Assembly: GCA_030737835.1 (NCBI GenBank)
Contig: CM060848.1
Span: 18,329,309 to 18,393,308 of the forward strand
DNA from: Acorus gramineus
Taxonomy: Eukaryota; Streptophyta; Magnoliopsida; Acorales; Acoraceae
Length of the DNA: 64,000 nucleotides
Direction: 5' to 3'
Part shown: piece after piece, positions 10,901 through 24,419 of the stretch
Position numbering within the stretch: the stretch's first letter is position 1
How the letters are laid out: each line of letters starts with the position of its first letter
The notes under the pieces: model-generated
Told to the model about the DNA's origin: nothing
The model's input: the letters and a program-made list of their open reading frames with translations, nothing else
Databases searched by the model: none
Program-made: the position numbers and the translations under genes

Positions 10901-13900
10901 GCTTATGTATTTATGCTCCCTTTTCAGGAGCGTATTCTTTTGGACAGAGATAGGATAATGTCGAAGACATGGTTTAATGATGAAAAGAATAGATGGGAAA
11001 TGCATCCAGTAGCGGTTCCTTATGCTGTTTCGAAGAAACTCATAGAGAATGCACGCATCAGGCATGACTGGGGTGCCATGTATGTCGGTCTAAAAGGAGA
11101 GGAAAAGGAATACTATGTTAATATTAAGGTAAGCAAACATTTAATTTAGAAATTTTATTACTTTGCAAGATGCATACTGGTATTAACTCCCTATTCGTTT
11201 TGCTTTTATGTTCCTGTAAATCCCATTTCTCACATGTTCTTGTGATCATGTTTTTTCTGTGAGGCATTTAAGTCTATTTGTCAGTGCAGGAGTTTGATAT
11301 ACTATTTGAAGACTTTGGAGGATTTGATGGACTTTATATGAAGATGATAGCATCTGGTATCCCGACGATTGTCCAGTTAATGTGGATTCCGTTATCTGAA
11401 TTGGATATACGTCAACAATTTCTTTTGGTAACAAGACTCTCATACCAGTGCTTAGTTGGATTTTGGAACTCTTGGCTTGTTTCATACGCTAGAAACTGGG
11501 CGTTTATGAAGATCAGAAATACCACCGACGATATTATGATTGTCATTGGTTTCCCTATTGTGGAGTTTATCATCCCAAAGCCGGTATGAAAAGGTGTCGA
11601 ATAGCATTAGATGAACTTGTCATTTATATTTCATTGTTTATTTTAATGTTGATTGTCAATAATTTAATTGTATTTCCAGAGATTAATGGAAATGGAGAAT
11701 GATTTTATGGGATGCTTTTTCTGCTTGCTTTCTGTTACCAGATAAGAATGAGGCTTGGCATGGCATGGCCAGAGGAATTAGATCAATTTGTTGGCTCAAC
11801 ATGGTACCTGCAGTGGCAGTCTGAGGCAGAAATAAACTTTAAGGCCCGAAAGTCTGATAAAATTCAATGGTACTTCTGGTTAATAATCAGAAGTGTCATA
11901 TATGGATATGTGTTTTTTAACGTGTTTCGGTTTATGAAGAGGAAATTACCAAGACTCCTTGGCTTTGGACCATTCCGCAGAAATCCAAATTTGAAAAAGC
12001 TCCTGAGATTGGTACTTAATTTTATTTTTTCAACACCTAACAGTTAAGCACATCACTCTGGTTCTAATAAAATTTAAATAACTGTTTAATTGTTCTCTTG
12101 TGGGTTTTTTTTTTATTGAACTTATTTTATAGTTTTTCATGCTCATTGATCCTCTTATTTTATCTGGGAATGGTTTCTTATTCTAATTTATAGTGTTTTT
12201 TTTATTATCAGGATTCTAACTTCATGCAAATTTTTTTTTGGCTGCTTTCCAGAAATATTTTTACAAACTTAAAAAAGCAATAAAAAATCGTGGGAGGAAG
12301 GCGGGTTTTGATCCAATAAAATCTGCTTTTGATCAAATGAAGGTGCCAATACTTGTCAATTCTTTGATTTATTCAATATCAATATTGTGCTGAAACTTTT
12401 CAATAATTGGTTGTTTGTAAATTTGCAGAGAGTAAAAAATCCACCAATTCGATTGAATGACTTTGCTAGTGTTGATTCTATGAGAGAAGAAATCAACGAA
12501 ATAGTCACATTTCTGCAAAATCCGAGTGCTTTTAAGGAAATAGGTGCTCGCGCCCCCCGGGTATGATTCATATAAACTTTTTTTTCTTATTTAACGTTAT
12601 CTTCTCTGCATGTTATCATGATATAACATCACCTTTGATTTATCCTTTTGATATTCCTTTTTTTTGTTTTGAGAATGTAGGCATATCTTTTTTATATTAC
12701 TTGGCTTCCTCTTTTTAAGGGGTAAAGTGTTTGATCTCAAGGCTGTCATTGGATCAGAGGCCCTAACACCTTGAAGTATAAGTAGTTCTTGCATGTGATG
12801 AGTTATTGTAATCAATCATGACATATTTTCCATAGGAAATAAATAATATCATGGCTCTCAGAAAGCCCTAAATATCATAGCAATACAATTGTACAAGACA
12901 TCTGTAATTAGGTCACGGAAGAAGCTGGCCTCATTCAAGTTAAAGATTGGCAATTATATGGTGTATGATAACCTGAACAATAAGTTGGAGTTAAAATGAG
13001 GTACCATGCATGTCCATATTTAACAAAATTAGGGTAACCAAAAGCACAGATGTAGGGTGTGGGGACCTGGTCTTGGTGAGATATCAGGTTGTAAATTAAA
13101 TTGGCTTTATTACTTTGAAAGAACTTAGGAATTTCAGATACAGAGAAAATTCACCTTAGAAGTGATATAGAAGTGGTCTTGTAGGGAAGAATGCTTTTGC
13201 AAGAATGAAAGTAGATTTGCAAGAATTATAAATTTGTTTAATGTGCTATTGAATTTTTTTTTTCTCACCCATCAATCATGCCAACAGACAACCCACAAGG
13301 TTGGCTCTTTGGTTGGAGCCATGAGTTTTCTCCCCATAGGTCTCAGGTTCAAGTTCTCCCTGGCTTACCCTATGTGTAGGGTTTGCGGGGTGATTTTGTG
13401 CATCCAGGGTTTTTCTAATTTTAAGAAAAAAAAATTTGTGTTAGGGTTCCTCATCACAAAAAAAGCCACCAAACTCGAAAGTGAAAGTGTGCTGATAGCT
13501 CAGATTGTAAAACTGTGAGGCTTTGTTAAAACCTTTTGACCAGTGAAGCTTCACAGGACAAGGATGTGTGTCGGAGCTTCCTGCACTCCAAACCAGAAGT
13601 CCACATCATTGGGATCCAACGCTTGGATGAAGGACTCGCAATTAGTGGACAGTTCTTACTGACATGCCCAGTCCCATGGCACCTCTGGTACACCACTGAG
13701 TCACTGCTCTTTCTGGCCCAATGACCCCCTCCCCAAGCACTTGAAAATAGATGTCCTCACGCAGTTACACCTCACTTGTCAAGGATTATCAGTCCTACCC
13801 CCAAGAAGAACCGATCCCCTTCCAGGGATGACCAACCCCAAGCACCTGAAACAGATGTCCTCATGCTTCCCTCTTGAGGAGGACCATCAGTCCTACCCAC

Positions 13901-16900
13901 ACGGACCCCTTGCTAGAAGATCTGATCCCCTTCCAGTTAGACCAACCTCCACCACACTTACTCAACGAAGCCCCTATAAGTTTCTTGCGATGGAATGAAT
14001 TGGAACTTCAAGAAAATGATATGACATCTATGTACATACCACTATTTGATCACCACTCACACATAGGTATCATACACATGTATCATTGGTTTCCCTTAGG
14101 TGTCATGCAGTACTCTCTGTTCTGGTCTCTTGCATGGTCCTCACAAGCTTGTCTTCAGTCATCTGCGGTTCTCATTTCACGAAAGAAAAAGGAACCACCT
14201 AAGACAGATCGTTACGAAGTTAGGTTTCTCGTTTTTTAATACTCATGGCTAATAAATTAAAGAAACGAAGATATAAATGTGAAGTGTATGGCGATCTGCA
14301 TGTGCTATATGATAATGTAAATAGACTGTATGGTTAATAATTAAATGGAAAATAATTTTTTTCTTTGTACTGAGATAGTTTGCACTCTAGTTGTTCTATC
14401 TGTTTGAGAAACGGCAATTGTTAACATAATTTATAGGTCTTGTAAATCACACTATTCAAGGTATAAATTTGTGCATGGTATATAGCTGGATTTGCTCTCT
14501 AATTAGCAAACGACTGCCTTTTCAGGGAGTTTTAATTGTTGGTGGAATGGGAACTGGAAAAACGTCACTGGCACTGGCCATAGCTGCAGAAGCTAAGGTA
14601 CCGGTTGTCGAAGTCAAACCTAAACAACTGGAGGCTGGATTATGGGTTGGCCAGAGCGCATCAAATGTTAGGGAGTTGTTCCAAACTGCTCGGGAATTGG
14701 TTGGTTTCCATGTGCCTTCTCCCAGTTTTTTCACATTCTTTTGAAATTTGAATTATGCTATACACTGTCATTTCAGAAAGTTAGACATCATGAGGAAACT
14801 TGTGTGTTAAGTAAATCGGACTAGCTCATGGAAGTAGGTATTTTTTTATCTACTTTTGTTAACATCCATTTATTATTACTACACGTGCATCTGCTCCATT
14901 TATTGATTTTTGGGTATGTCAATTCCATGAAAGACCCATTTGAGATATGGCTGAACAAATAGAGAGCTCAACCTGTTAGAGTTTGTTGGAAATATCTCAT
15001 GCAAGAAAAACATAAAAGATTTATTTCATATATGCATTAATCTCAGGTGGTGTAGGAAGTCCCACTCCTCTTTGTCATAGCCTTTAGAGAAATCATGCTT
15101 GGGTGTCACTCCTTTCCTTTCATCCTTTCCAATGGCTGAGATGATCTCATGGGCTATCTTAACCCTTTTCTTGAAGCGATCTTCTGGGTATAAAAGTGGA
15201 CTGATTCTCCTCAATTAACGTCCTTATCATCTTCTTTAGTCTGTTAGCGAGGATTCTCGCAACCATCTTGTCCATTTGATGGAAAATTAAAGAATGTACA
15301 GTCTATGGTTGTTGATTAGAAATGAGTCTCATTTGAATACTAGGTTAGCGCATATAGCATTTTGTTTCCATGGAAAATTCAACTAAATTTTGGCTAGTCT
15401 AAATTTTAGGGTGGGATGTGTTTGTGCAGGGTCAAATAATCATAGTTGGGTAAGTTCTATCAGTAATCAGTGTTTTTATGAAGTGTACCTTCTGTTCTGC
15501 AATTTCTATTATCTGGGTTGTTGCTTATATTTGTTTTTTTTATTTATTTGGTAGGCACCAGTAATAATCTTTGTTGAAGATTTTGATCTCTTTGCTGGTG
15601 TTCGAGGCCGTTTCATCCATACTAAAAAGCAAGATCACGAGTCATTCATTAATCAACTTCTCGTGGAACTGGATGGGTACTTTTTTGTACCATTTTTTTG
15701 AGTTTGCTGTATCAATTAATTGTATTGGTTTGCTAATATAATTCAACCAAGGCATGTCAAAAGCTCCACATCAACAAAGTTCCCTAAGACCTTATACATT
15801 ATACATTGGCCATCTTGTTATGTCCTAGGCAGCCAATTATATGTGAAAGGTAGGATATTAGTTGGAACAGCCAACAATGATTTCATTGTTTTGTGTAGGC
15901 TTTTTTTTTTTTTTTAGTTTTTTTTTTTTGCATTTTTAATAAATTTAAGGGAGGGGTACAAGCAGTTGTTCTGAGTAGAAATGGGAGTGTGATCTTCATT
16001 CTGGGGAGCGCAGCCTTATAGAATTGTAATATTTGTGGTGTTTTCTTTGCTTTGTTCCATATGAGGAGATGCCTTATCTCCTCGTCTGCTGGATGTTAAC
16101 CATATTATAAATATTTTTAACATCTCAATCTTTCAATGGAAAACAAGTGAGACGAAGCAGACCAATAAATTATCTGACTAATTTCATCTTAAAAAAGCAA
16201 AATTTTGAACGCTTATTAATAATTGTTTTCTGTATTTTTGTTAACATAAATCATATGTATAAAAATTCCACAGAATTAGCTTGTCTTCAACTATGATATT
16301 CTGTAGAAATCATTTACGATTAAATTTTTTGATGGCCATAGTGAACTGCTCCATACTTCATATTAAATGGAACAATGTGCTGTGATTGTAGTTTTGAGAA
16401 ACAAGACGGGGTTGTTTTAATAGCAACCACGAGAAATATTGATGAGATTGATCCAGCCCTGCAACGTCCTGGCCGCATGGACAGAGTATTGCATCTCCAA
16501 CAACCAACTCAAACGGAAAGAGAGAGAATTTTACTCATGGCTGCCAAGGAAACCATGTCTAGCGAACTCATCGATTTTGTGGATTGGGAAAAGGTACTTG
16601 TATTGTTTTGTGAATGATCCATATTAGCTGGTTTGTTTTCTGGTTTATGAGCATTTATAAATATCATGTGATTTGTTACCTGTCAGCTGTCATGGGTTTT
16701 AGTTTCTTTTTGCATTAAATAAGAACTATACAAGGGCACCATTTCCTCCTAGGACGCTTTGGTCATGCTCTGCAAATCAATGTGGTTAAGGCTAATTAAT
16801 TAAGCGCTTTAGTATACACGGGGTGGACAGAAGCTGACATGGAGGAGGGCCAGGGTGTTGGGGGTGGTGAACATTTACATCATTTGTTACATTCTTGTTT

Positions 16901-19900
16901 TTGAGCCTTGATTTGTACTCTTATTTAGTTAAAAGTTTCTGATGTAAAATCATCCAATTTTTATATTTTCTGTTCTCCATGACATGACATTGAATTTACT
17001 TATTTGCTGTGTTCAGTTCGGCAGTTATTATCTGTCTACCCTTTTTTCCCCACTTATAATTGAATTGTCTTTCATTTCATGAGTATGTTCATGTTGATCA
17101 ATATAGTATATATTGCTTCATTATTTCAATCTTTCTTTTTTATCATCAGAAATCTTCAAAATTTTTCTGGTGTTAGCTGGTTGGTTCTCTGCATGATACA
17201 TCTCTTAGATGATGCAGAATTTGGCAGTAAAAATAAAACCATGATTCTGACATATTTTATTAATTTTGGTGTAGCATCTTCTTCTCTATTTTAATATCTA
17301 TTTTAATGACGTGACCTTCATCCTATTTTAATTGAATAAATCCAGGTATCAGAGAAGATGGCTCTGATGCGTCCAACAGAATTAAGGCATGTTCCTTTGG
17401 CCCTTGAGGGTAGTGCTTTCAACCATAAATTTCTTGACACTGATGAACTAATGAGTTATTGTGGTTGGTTTGTGGTAAGGAATGTACTCCATGCTTATTT
17501 ATTACCATCTCCAGATTTTGTTCTTTATTCTTTTTTCTCCACATGTGCCCTTTGGGTTACCCCTAGCAAAATTGCCAAAGTGTTGTGTGCCCCTTTTTTG
17601 TGAAACATGGAGGACATCCTGTGTAATTTTATTAAAAAAACTAAGGCATAACTCCAAAACATGAAGGGGGTATAAACTTTACCTCCCAGGAGAAACATAA
17701 TTCCTGATTCCATCACCCCACTCAAAGACAAACAGGAAGATGTTGTGGCATGGTAGCCTCATGGCATGGCAAGTTAGCAGGGGCCATATGTGCATATGGC
17801 CTTACATATAAAATTCATTTATTTCTCTTTCTTAATAAATAGCTAAAAATTTAATGGTTAAATTTAAATAGAAAGTTTACATGATTATTAAATATCATCT
17901 ATTGCACTCCTCCTCCCCCTGATAAAGTTGGCATCAGGCATAAAGCATGCTATCAATTCCAGCAGAATGAAATAAACAAATCTTACCCAAAGAAGTATGC
18001 ACTATGTGGCTTCCACATCACTCTGCAACCCGACATGGCATTGAGGTGTCACATATATCCTAAAGAGTGCTTATGAAAGCAAAAGATCCATACTAGTCTT
18101 TCTTAACTTGCTCCATCACTACTCGCTGAGCATTTTTGTCTAGCAGTGTTCATGGTGTGTGTGTGTGTGTTGGGGGGGGGGGGGGGTGTTGCATGTTGGC
18201 TGCCCTTCATAGTTCTTGCATTTTTCATTGTATCTGCCTTTATGCCGAGTGCTAATTTGTAACTGTTCTATTTTATTTTTCATATGATTCCTTGCTGACT
18301 ACTGGTTGCTAATGCATAGAGTCTGAGCAATAATATACCAGGATGGCTGAGGAGGACCAAACCTATGAGGATGATTAGCACATGGTTGGTAAATCATCTT
18401 GGACTTGCACTGACGAGAGATGATATGCAATCAGTTGTTGACCTGATGGAACCTTATGGTTTGATTAGCAATGGATTGGAACTCATGAGCCCTCCTATTG
18501 ATGTAAGCAAGCATTGAAGTATGGAAAAATGTTAACCTAACCTTCCTTTATAGTGGTTGTTCTGGTCATGTTTATTAGTTTATTATGGATGTTTGATATT
18601 GATTCAACTTTTTTGTTACAAGTTCATTAAAAAACAGTTTCAATCTGTATATTAATATGTTGTTTTGAGTCTGTGATTTTGATTGTTTTTTTTTCCAAAG
18701 TGTTGCCTTGCATGAACATAAAAGTTGTCATCTCTATTTCCTTCTTAGTACTCAGGTAGTTTAGTTCCATTCAGTTTTGTGCTTCTGATGTATCAGAATA
18801 ATGACACACTGATATTTCTTAGTGGACAATGGAGACGAAATTTCCGCATGCTGTATGGGCAGCTGGTCGCGGTCTTATTGCTCTTTTACTACCAAACTTC
18901 GATGTGGTTGATAATATATGGCTGGAGCCAGCTTCTTGGGAGGTTTGTCTTCATCAACACATCCTACATATTGTTATCGCTCTAATTGGACCATTTGGAA
19001 ATTTTGAAAGGTTTCATTTGCACACCATAATCTGGAAGGGTATCTACAATGAAAAAAAAATGATATTCAGTTATTCAATGTTTGTCTGTGTTTCCTTCGA
19101 TTCTTCATTTATACTGTCGAGAAAGTTCATTCGTACTTCAGTGAAGGACAAGAATAAAATTATGTTCTTCAAATGATAAATCTTGAACTGAACAAGATAA
19201 ATGACTCCGGATGAGATTTGAGAGACCATATATTATAGAGCTATAGTCGGTCATGAATTTGCCTAGTCCATCTGATATTTTGAGTAATTGGCTAATTGCA
19301 TGAAGCATAAATGTTTGATGGATGATAATGTTTTAAAACTATTTAGTTCCGCCTTGTTTTATTCTAAATCACTAGGAAATTTGTAACTTTGAAGTTCTTC
19401 CTTACTCATGAAGTGCTAGTGAAGTGATACATAATATGTACATTTTTGCACCTAATGTATGCTATAAAATGCTGAAGCTGTCTGTAACCATGGTTGTCAG
19501 TGGTAGGGGCTAATGTTTTCAGCTATGATAGTAAAAAAAGCCGCAAACTCCCCTTCATCTATAATGGGTCCTTTGTGGTTAGGGAGGTGATGTAGCGTTG
19601 CATTGTATGGGGGCCCATGACCCATCTCCCACCCCCCGCCCCCCTCCTTTTCTTTTAGTTTTCTTTCTCCCTCTTCTGATGTTTGGAGATCCCTCGTCTC
19701 CTCCTATCTGAGGATTACTTATGACATATAATCTCCTGTCTTTCATCAAATCCATTGCTCTAGCCAAAGTGCCAACCCCATGTGGGTTATTGTTAATGTA
19801 TCTTTCTTATTGATGGAGCAAAATAAACAATTTTTATGAACTATACTGTACCTAAACAAATTCTGTTAGTTATTTGAAAAAGGTCTCCTTTGTCGCATTA

Positions 19901-22249
19901 TATTTTTTAGCAGTATTTCATTTCATATTAATCAGATATATATCTTCAACTGGTTTGCAATGAACAGGGAATTGGATGCACAAAAATCACAAGGGCCAAA
20001 GAAGGGATTTCCATGAATGGTAATGTAGATACAAGATCATACCTTGAGAAAAAGCTTGTATTTTGTTTTGGTTCTTATGTTGCATCACAGTTGTTGCTCC
20101 CGCTTGGTGAGGAAAACTATTTATCTTCAAATGAACTCAGGCAAGCACAGGAGGTATTAGATATGGAGCACTTCTACCTTGGAATTTACAATAATCTCAA
20201 ATCAAAGTAGAGAATGTGCTTCTTTTTATTGATAATTTGTAATTTCTTTGCGACAGATAGCCACACAGATGGTTCTTCATTATGGATGGGGTCCCGATGA
20301 TAGTCCTACCATTTACTTCTGTAGCAATACGGTATCCACTACTTCAGGAATGCATGCTTTATCTTTTCATTAGATAAGATAATAAAACAGTTACTTGGTT
20401 ACCCTTAATATTTTCAAATGAATTTATATGTTACTTCTCATCTTAGCTCTTGGCAACTCTAGGGAAGTCAAAAGTATGTTTTCTGATTGCATGAGTTTTT
20501 CCCTTAATATTTTTTCCCCTTAGCTGCATGATGTAGGTAGGTAGTTTCACCTACCAATCAACTGGTCTTAGACTCTTAGGAAAGTTGTAATGGGCTTCAC
20601 CATGTATTAGCAGGGATGGCATTGGTTAAAATCATGGTACTGCTTTTACAGATGGATTTAGTCGTAGCACGTGCACATATTCTAGACAAGTTATATTACG
20701 CCTTTTTCACTGATGCAAGTTCCAAAATTGATTCTAAGGCTGCGTGTGCCCGCTTCAAACTTTTTCAAAAATATTATCTCTGTTTACTGTAAGCTTTGCA
20801 AGTGTGTAGAAAATTTATAGTATATTTAACAGTCCTGTTTTTATAGTTGAAGAAATTACTACCAGTCGAATGTGCCTATATTCAAAATAATTTTTAGCAC
20901 GTATCTTTCATTGTAACAGAGGAAAAAGTCAAGTATGGTGAATTGCCACGAGGTTGAGATGGCAGCGAAAGTGGAAAAGGTGTGTACAAAATGTGGACAA
21001 TGGATGTAGCGATGTAGAATATTATTCCTGATGGCAACACTGGCAGCATTACAATTTATAACCGCATATCATGGCCGAATTTAAACTTTGTTTTTCTAAA
21101 TCAGATGTACGATTTGGCATATGATAAGGCAGTGGAGATGCTTCAGAAGAATCTTGCTGTGCTTCGGGTCATTGTTGAACAGCTACTTACGTTTGAAAAT
21201 ATGACTGGAAAGGTAACAAACCTTCTGCTAATTGTATAACTGACTGAACTTTGATATGAATCTTCATTCAGTCATTTGTTGCAATTTCTTAGGTGCAAAT
21301 TGTTCCTTGGATTTCTCTGTTCATGACTTGGTGCAGATTTTCCTTATTATATAATGGTTTTCAGTTTTCTGAACTTGTTAGTTCCTCTCAATATATCATA
21401 TTAGATATTGATGGTTTATATTTATAATTGATGTGTTCTTATTCTTTTTCATTTTCTTCTGACTCGCTTGTAATCTTTTTATGTAAACTCAATAAATATG
21501 CAACTTAAGCAGTCTAGGAGTTGAGGTATTTGAGCTAGAGCATGCTAGCAAAGGATACTAGGCGAATCCTGGTTATACAAACTTTTCACGTTATTTATCT
21601 GGGGAAATCCCAGCTATATAATAAATGGATTAAATTTGAATTATTTAACTTCTGCTGATTAGGATATTATAATACTGGTGGATAGCGCAATTTGATCATG
21701 TCCAACATCTTAAGTTTTATTAAAATTGTTTTTGTTTGACAAATATTGTTATCCTGGCTCTCATATCTTGTTAGTGACTAATTATAATATGAGCTCTTTT
21801 TAAAAAGAATCTGCGTTGGTCACTTAAATATCAGCTTAATCATCTTCCCCCATTATTTTTTTGTAGGAATTGCTTGAAATTCTTGAAGAAAATGGTGGAA
21901 TCCGAGAGCAAGAGCCATTCTTTCTATCCACACAGCATAGAAAAGAGGTATAATTTGTGATTTTTTTAGTACCTCAATCAGTGCCATGATTGATTTCATC
22001 TGTGATAACAATAGGTACCTCTAAGAACAACTCAGTTTCCTACATGAATAGTAAATATGCCATATGTAATCCTTTGATGGTGTGTGTTTAGAATCATTCA
22101 CACTAATCTTCTTTTATATATCTTTCTTTTAAAGAAAAAAAAAAGAGAGAACAAATTTGATAACATGTCTGTGTCCACAGCTTACTTCTAGCAGGTCCAT
22201 CGACAATGGAAATGCGTCGGGAGCAGCGGTTTTAGGTACACTGTTGTAG
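7937..22249 (+). CDS. FTSHI5: FTSHI5, inactive FtsH-like ATPase of the chloroplast envelope
   Basis: Nineteen exons: 7937-8814, 9723-10194, 10928-11128, 11290-11583, 11742-12011, 12253-12342, 12429-12560, 14526-14699, 15555-15676, 16392-16593, 17346-17474, 18320-18502, 18823-18942, 19968-20153, 20257-20331, 20920-20979, 21105-21212, 21867-21947, 22181-22249. All introns are GT-AG, giving about 1281 aa (Arabidopsis FTSHI5/EMB2458 is about 1320). A Ser/Arg-rich transit peptide is followed by membrane segments near residues 69-84 and 658-679, with a coiled-coil region between them. The AAA+ domain has Walker A GGMGTGKT (785-792), Walker B IIFVEDFD (841-848) and RPGR of the second region of homology (903-906). 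Where FtsH proteases have HEAGH, this protein has WAAGR (1061-1065), so zinc and proteolysis are lost. FtsHi5 belongs to the Ycf2/FtsHi ATP-driven motor that pulls preproteins through the inner envelope. Introns 7 and 8 carry retroelement debris. Confidence 0.96.
13285..13435 (+). mobile_element. Possible SINE-like sequence in FTSHI5 intron 7
   Basis: GGTTCAAGTTC resembles a Pol III B box. About 45 bp before it, TTGGCTCTTTGGTTGG is a weak A-box match. The segment ends near a run of nine As (13425-13433). No target-site duplication was found, so this is only suggestive. Confidence 0.35.
13560..14000. repeat. Internally duplicated GC-richer segment in FTSHI5 intron 7
   Basis: Two diverged copies of a unit of about 115 bp follow each other. 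Each contains CAAGCACxTGAAA, then AGATGTCCTCA(C/T)GC, then CAGTCCTACCC and GATCCCCTTCCAG. The base composition differs from the AT-rich intron around it, so the segment is probably a transposon or LTR remnant. No protein domain can be recognised. Confidence 0.5.
15020..15285 (-). pseudogene. LINE reverse-transcriptase fragment in FTSHI5 intron 8
   Basis: The minus strand encodes pieces of a plant non-LTR reverse transcriptase in order: ARILANRLKK, then IEENQSTFIP (the ENQ-x-F-(V/I)-P motif), then a frame change, then AHEIISAI, a Lys-rich spacer, and DFSKGYDKEEWDFL. The last corresponds to the family's DFxKAYDxVxWxFL motif, which contains the first catalytic Asp. A frameshift and stop codons show it is dead. 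It is antisense to FTSHI5. Confidence 0.85.
18155..18186. repeat. (GT)n followed by a G run, FTSHI5 intron 11
   Basis: About seven GT units run directly into some fifteen Gs. It is a simple repeat prone to length change and sequencing error. Confidence 0.8.
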
Positions 22250-22637
22250 ATTGAAGATGCAATTCCGGGATTAGTGAGTAGCTCCCTGAGAGATCAGAAA
22301 AGTTTTTTTTTTTCCCTTAATGTTTAAAGATCAAATATTTACCTCAGTAGTTACATTTTCCATTCCTTTGTCTTCTCTTTTTGTGCATTGAGAAGATGTA
22401 AATTCATTTTCCAAATTTTTACTGTTGTAAAAGTAGTTGTACAGCAGCCCATCCCATTCACAAATGAATGGCAGGAAGGACAGTTCAATTTATATGGGGT
22501 GAGAGAATGTAATGATGTGCTCCTGTATGCAAGTTTAATCTTTTGTGGATTTTTGCAGCTGTGCTGAAGATTTTTTTCTTTCTTCTGGATTGCTTCATTT
22601 CACATGCATTATATATGTTTTGGTTTTTGAGATGTTG
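22250..22637 (+). other. FTSHI5 3' UTR and flank
   Basis: This AT-rich sequence lies between the FTSHI5 stop and the LINE insertion. No other gene is visible, and no canonical polyadenylation signal was picked out with confidence. Confidence 0.6.
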
Positions 22638-22651
22638 CATCCTAGGGAGTT

Positions 22652-23999
22652 TTTTTTTTTTGGGTGGAGTAAAGGCCCTAATCTGGCATATCTATTCATT
22701 ACTATCAAAACAGTTTCTTACATTCTATACAATTCCAAAAGCATGGTCTAACTCGACCTCTTGTATACATTGATGTAAAGAGTAGATAAGTGGATGAATC
22801 CACCTACAGATATTGTCATCTATAATACCAACCGTGGAAATATTGAGTTGATTTTTAGCTGCCTTCTTAGCTATTCGATCTGGTACCTGAACTCCCTCTC
22901 GAGACACTTTACAATAGTGTATGGGATCTATACTCAAGAGTCCAACAGTCTGATCTGCGCTATGCATTCCTGTAGTTGGGGAGGTTCCCCAATCCTGGTC
23001 TTTGCAAAAATTTTAAAACTGATTCAGCATCATTGCATATGTGTATATTCTTCAGCCCCCCTCCCCATTCTTCTTGCATGGCTGATCCCCAATCATATGC
23101 CTTCAGCCTCCATTTTAATTGTGGTTGATCACATTCGATTAGAACAACCAGCCCCTAGTATGCACCAGGTTGTTTTTACACTATGACACATGCAGCTCCC
23201 GCCACTCTCGACATAGGATTCACACTTCCACCCGTTACAACATATATATTTCTTATTCTTTTTTTCCTGGTGTCCATTTTGTTGGAAGGCTGTAATGAAG
23301 GCATAATTTGATAAACAGGGCATACTATACTATTTCTTCTTCTCCTGTTTTGTTATGTAAGACTTTAAAACATCCCGTGTTAGTGCTAAAGCACGCTTCG
23401 CAGTCACTTGAGCATGAACTTTAAACCTCGAAATATTACAGAGTACCTGGCCTTCCAAATCCGTCAGCATAAACCAGTAAATACTAATATTCTTTCTGTT
23501 TCTGTGACATCTGATAGTTGCATCCACATTTTCCTATTAAACACATTAAACCATGAATTTGTAGTCCAAACTGCTTGAGGTGGATGAAATTGATCTGGTA
23601 CAGACTGTCAGCAATCCTCAGCATAGAAGCATTCCAAAAATAGGTGTCTTGTAGTTTCCTATTTTTCTCGACATAAAGGACATCCCACATCTATAAGCAT
23701 ACCTGGCGAGTCCAGAAATGTTCTTGTATGTAAATAGCTCCAAATCAACTTCCACAAAAACATTTTAATTTTTAGGATTAGAGGGAGTTCCATACCCATT
23801 TCCAAATTTTTTTTTCATTATGATAATCATAATCAGGCTGTAGAAGGTGATACACATCTGCTGCTCTTGGATAGCTTGTTGCCGACCCCTCCCAGCACCA
23901 CTGAACTTCTCCATCATCAGTACAAATTGGGGGCTGCCTTGTATAATTTGATCTGCCCAAAATTGGGGCAGCAACTTGTGAATGACTTCAACTCGGCAA
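22652..23999 (-). mobile_element. 5'-truncated LINE (non-LTR retrotransposon) with target-site duplication
   Basis: The element lies antisense to FTSHI5, 400 bp beyond its stop. CATCCTAGGGAGTT occurs at 22638-22651 and again at 24000-24013. Between them are a poly(T) run (22650-22661, the poly(A) tail of a minus-strand insertion) and about 1.35 kb of LINE 3' sequence. The minus strand reads, with frameshifts and stops, DVYHLL...KKIWKWVWNSL (the zf-RVT region at the end of LINE pol) and then, nearer the tail, RNase H-like pieces including SREGVQVPDRIAKKAA, which fits the family's (P/S)RExNxVADxLAKxA signature. The 5' end is lost inside pol. It is a dead copy, and the near-identical direct repeats suggest it is not very old. 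Confidence 0.88.
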
Positions 24000-24419
24000 C
24001 ATCCTAGGGAGTTAGTTGCTTTTATTATTGTTTTCAAAAAGAATTTCATCCGAATTTTATTGAATAAGAATTGGGTGATAAAAAATAGGTCCAATGACAT
24101 GTAAATCCTCTTTCTTGGGTTCAATTATAACTGGATCCTTGATTAATATTTAAGTCTCTCTACTATCCAAAAATTATCTATTTGAGTTTTTATCCGAGAA
24201 TTCAGAAATTATTTTATATTAAATAGTTGAGTTCATTTAGGAGTGCACACGCACATTAAGGCATCTGTAAAGAAACCTTTGTTTAAATTTATTCATGGAA
24301 TATAATCACAACAAAACACAAAAAATGAAGTGAAAAGCCTAACGCCTAGTTTTGTGTGCAGAATATTTGAATCTGCTATCAATTTCGATTTTTAAATATC
24401 ATATCATTAGTCAATATCC

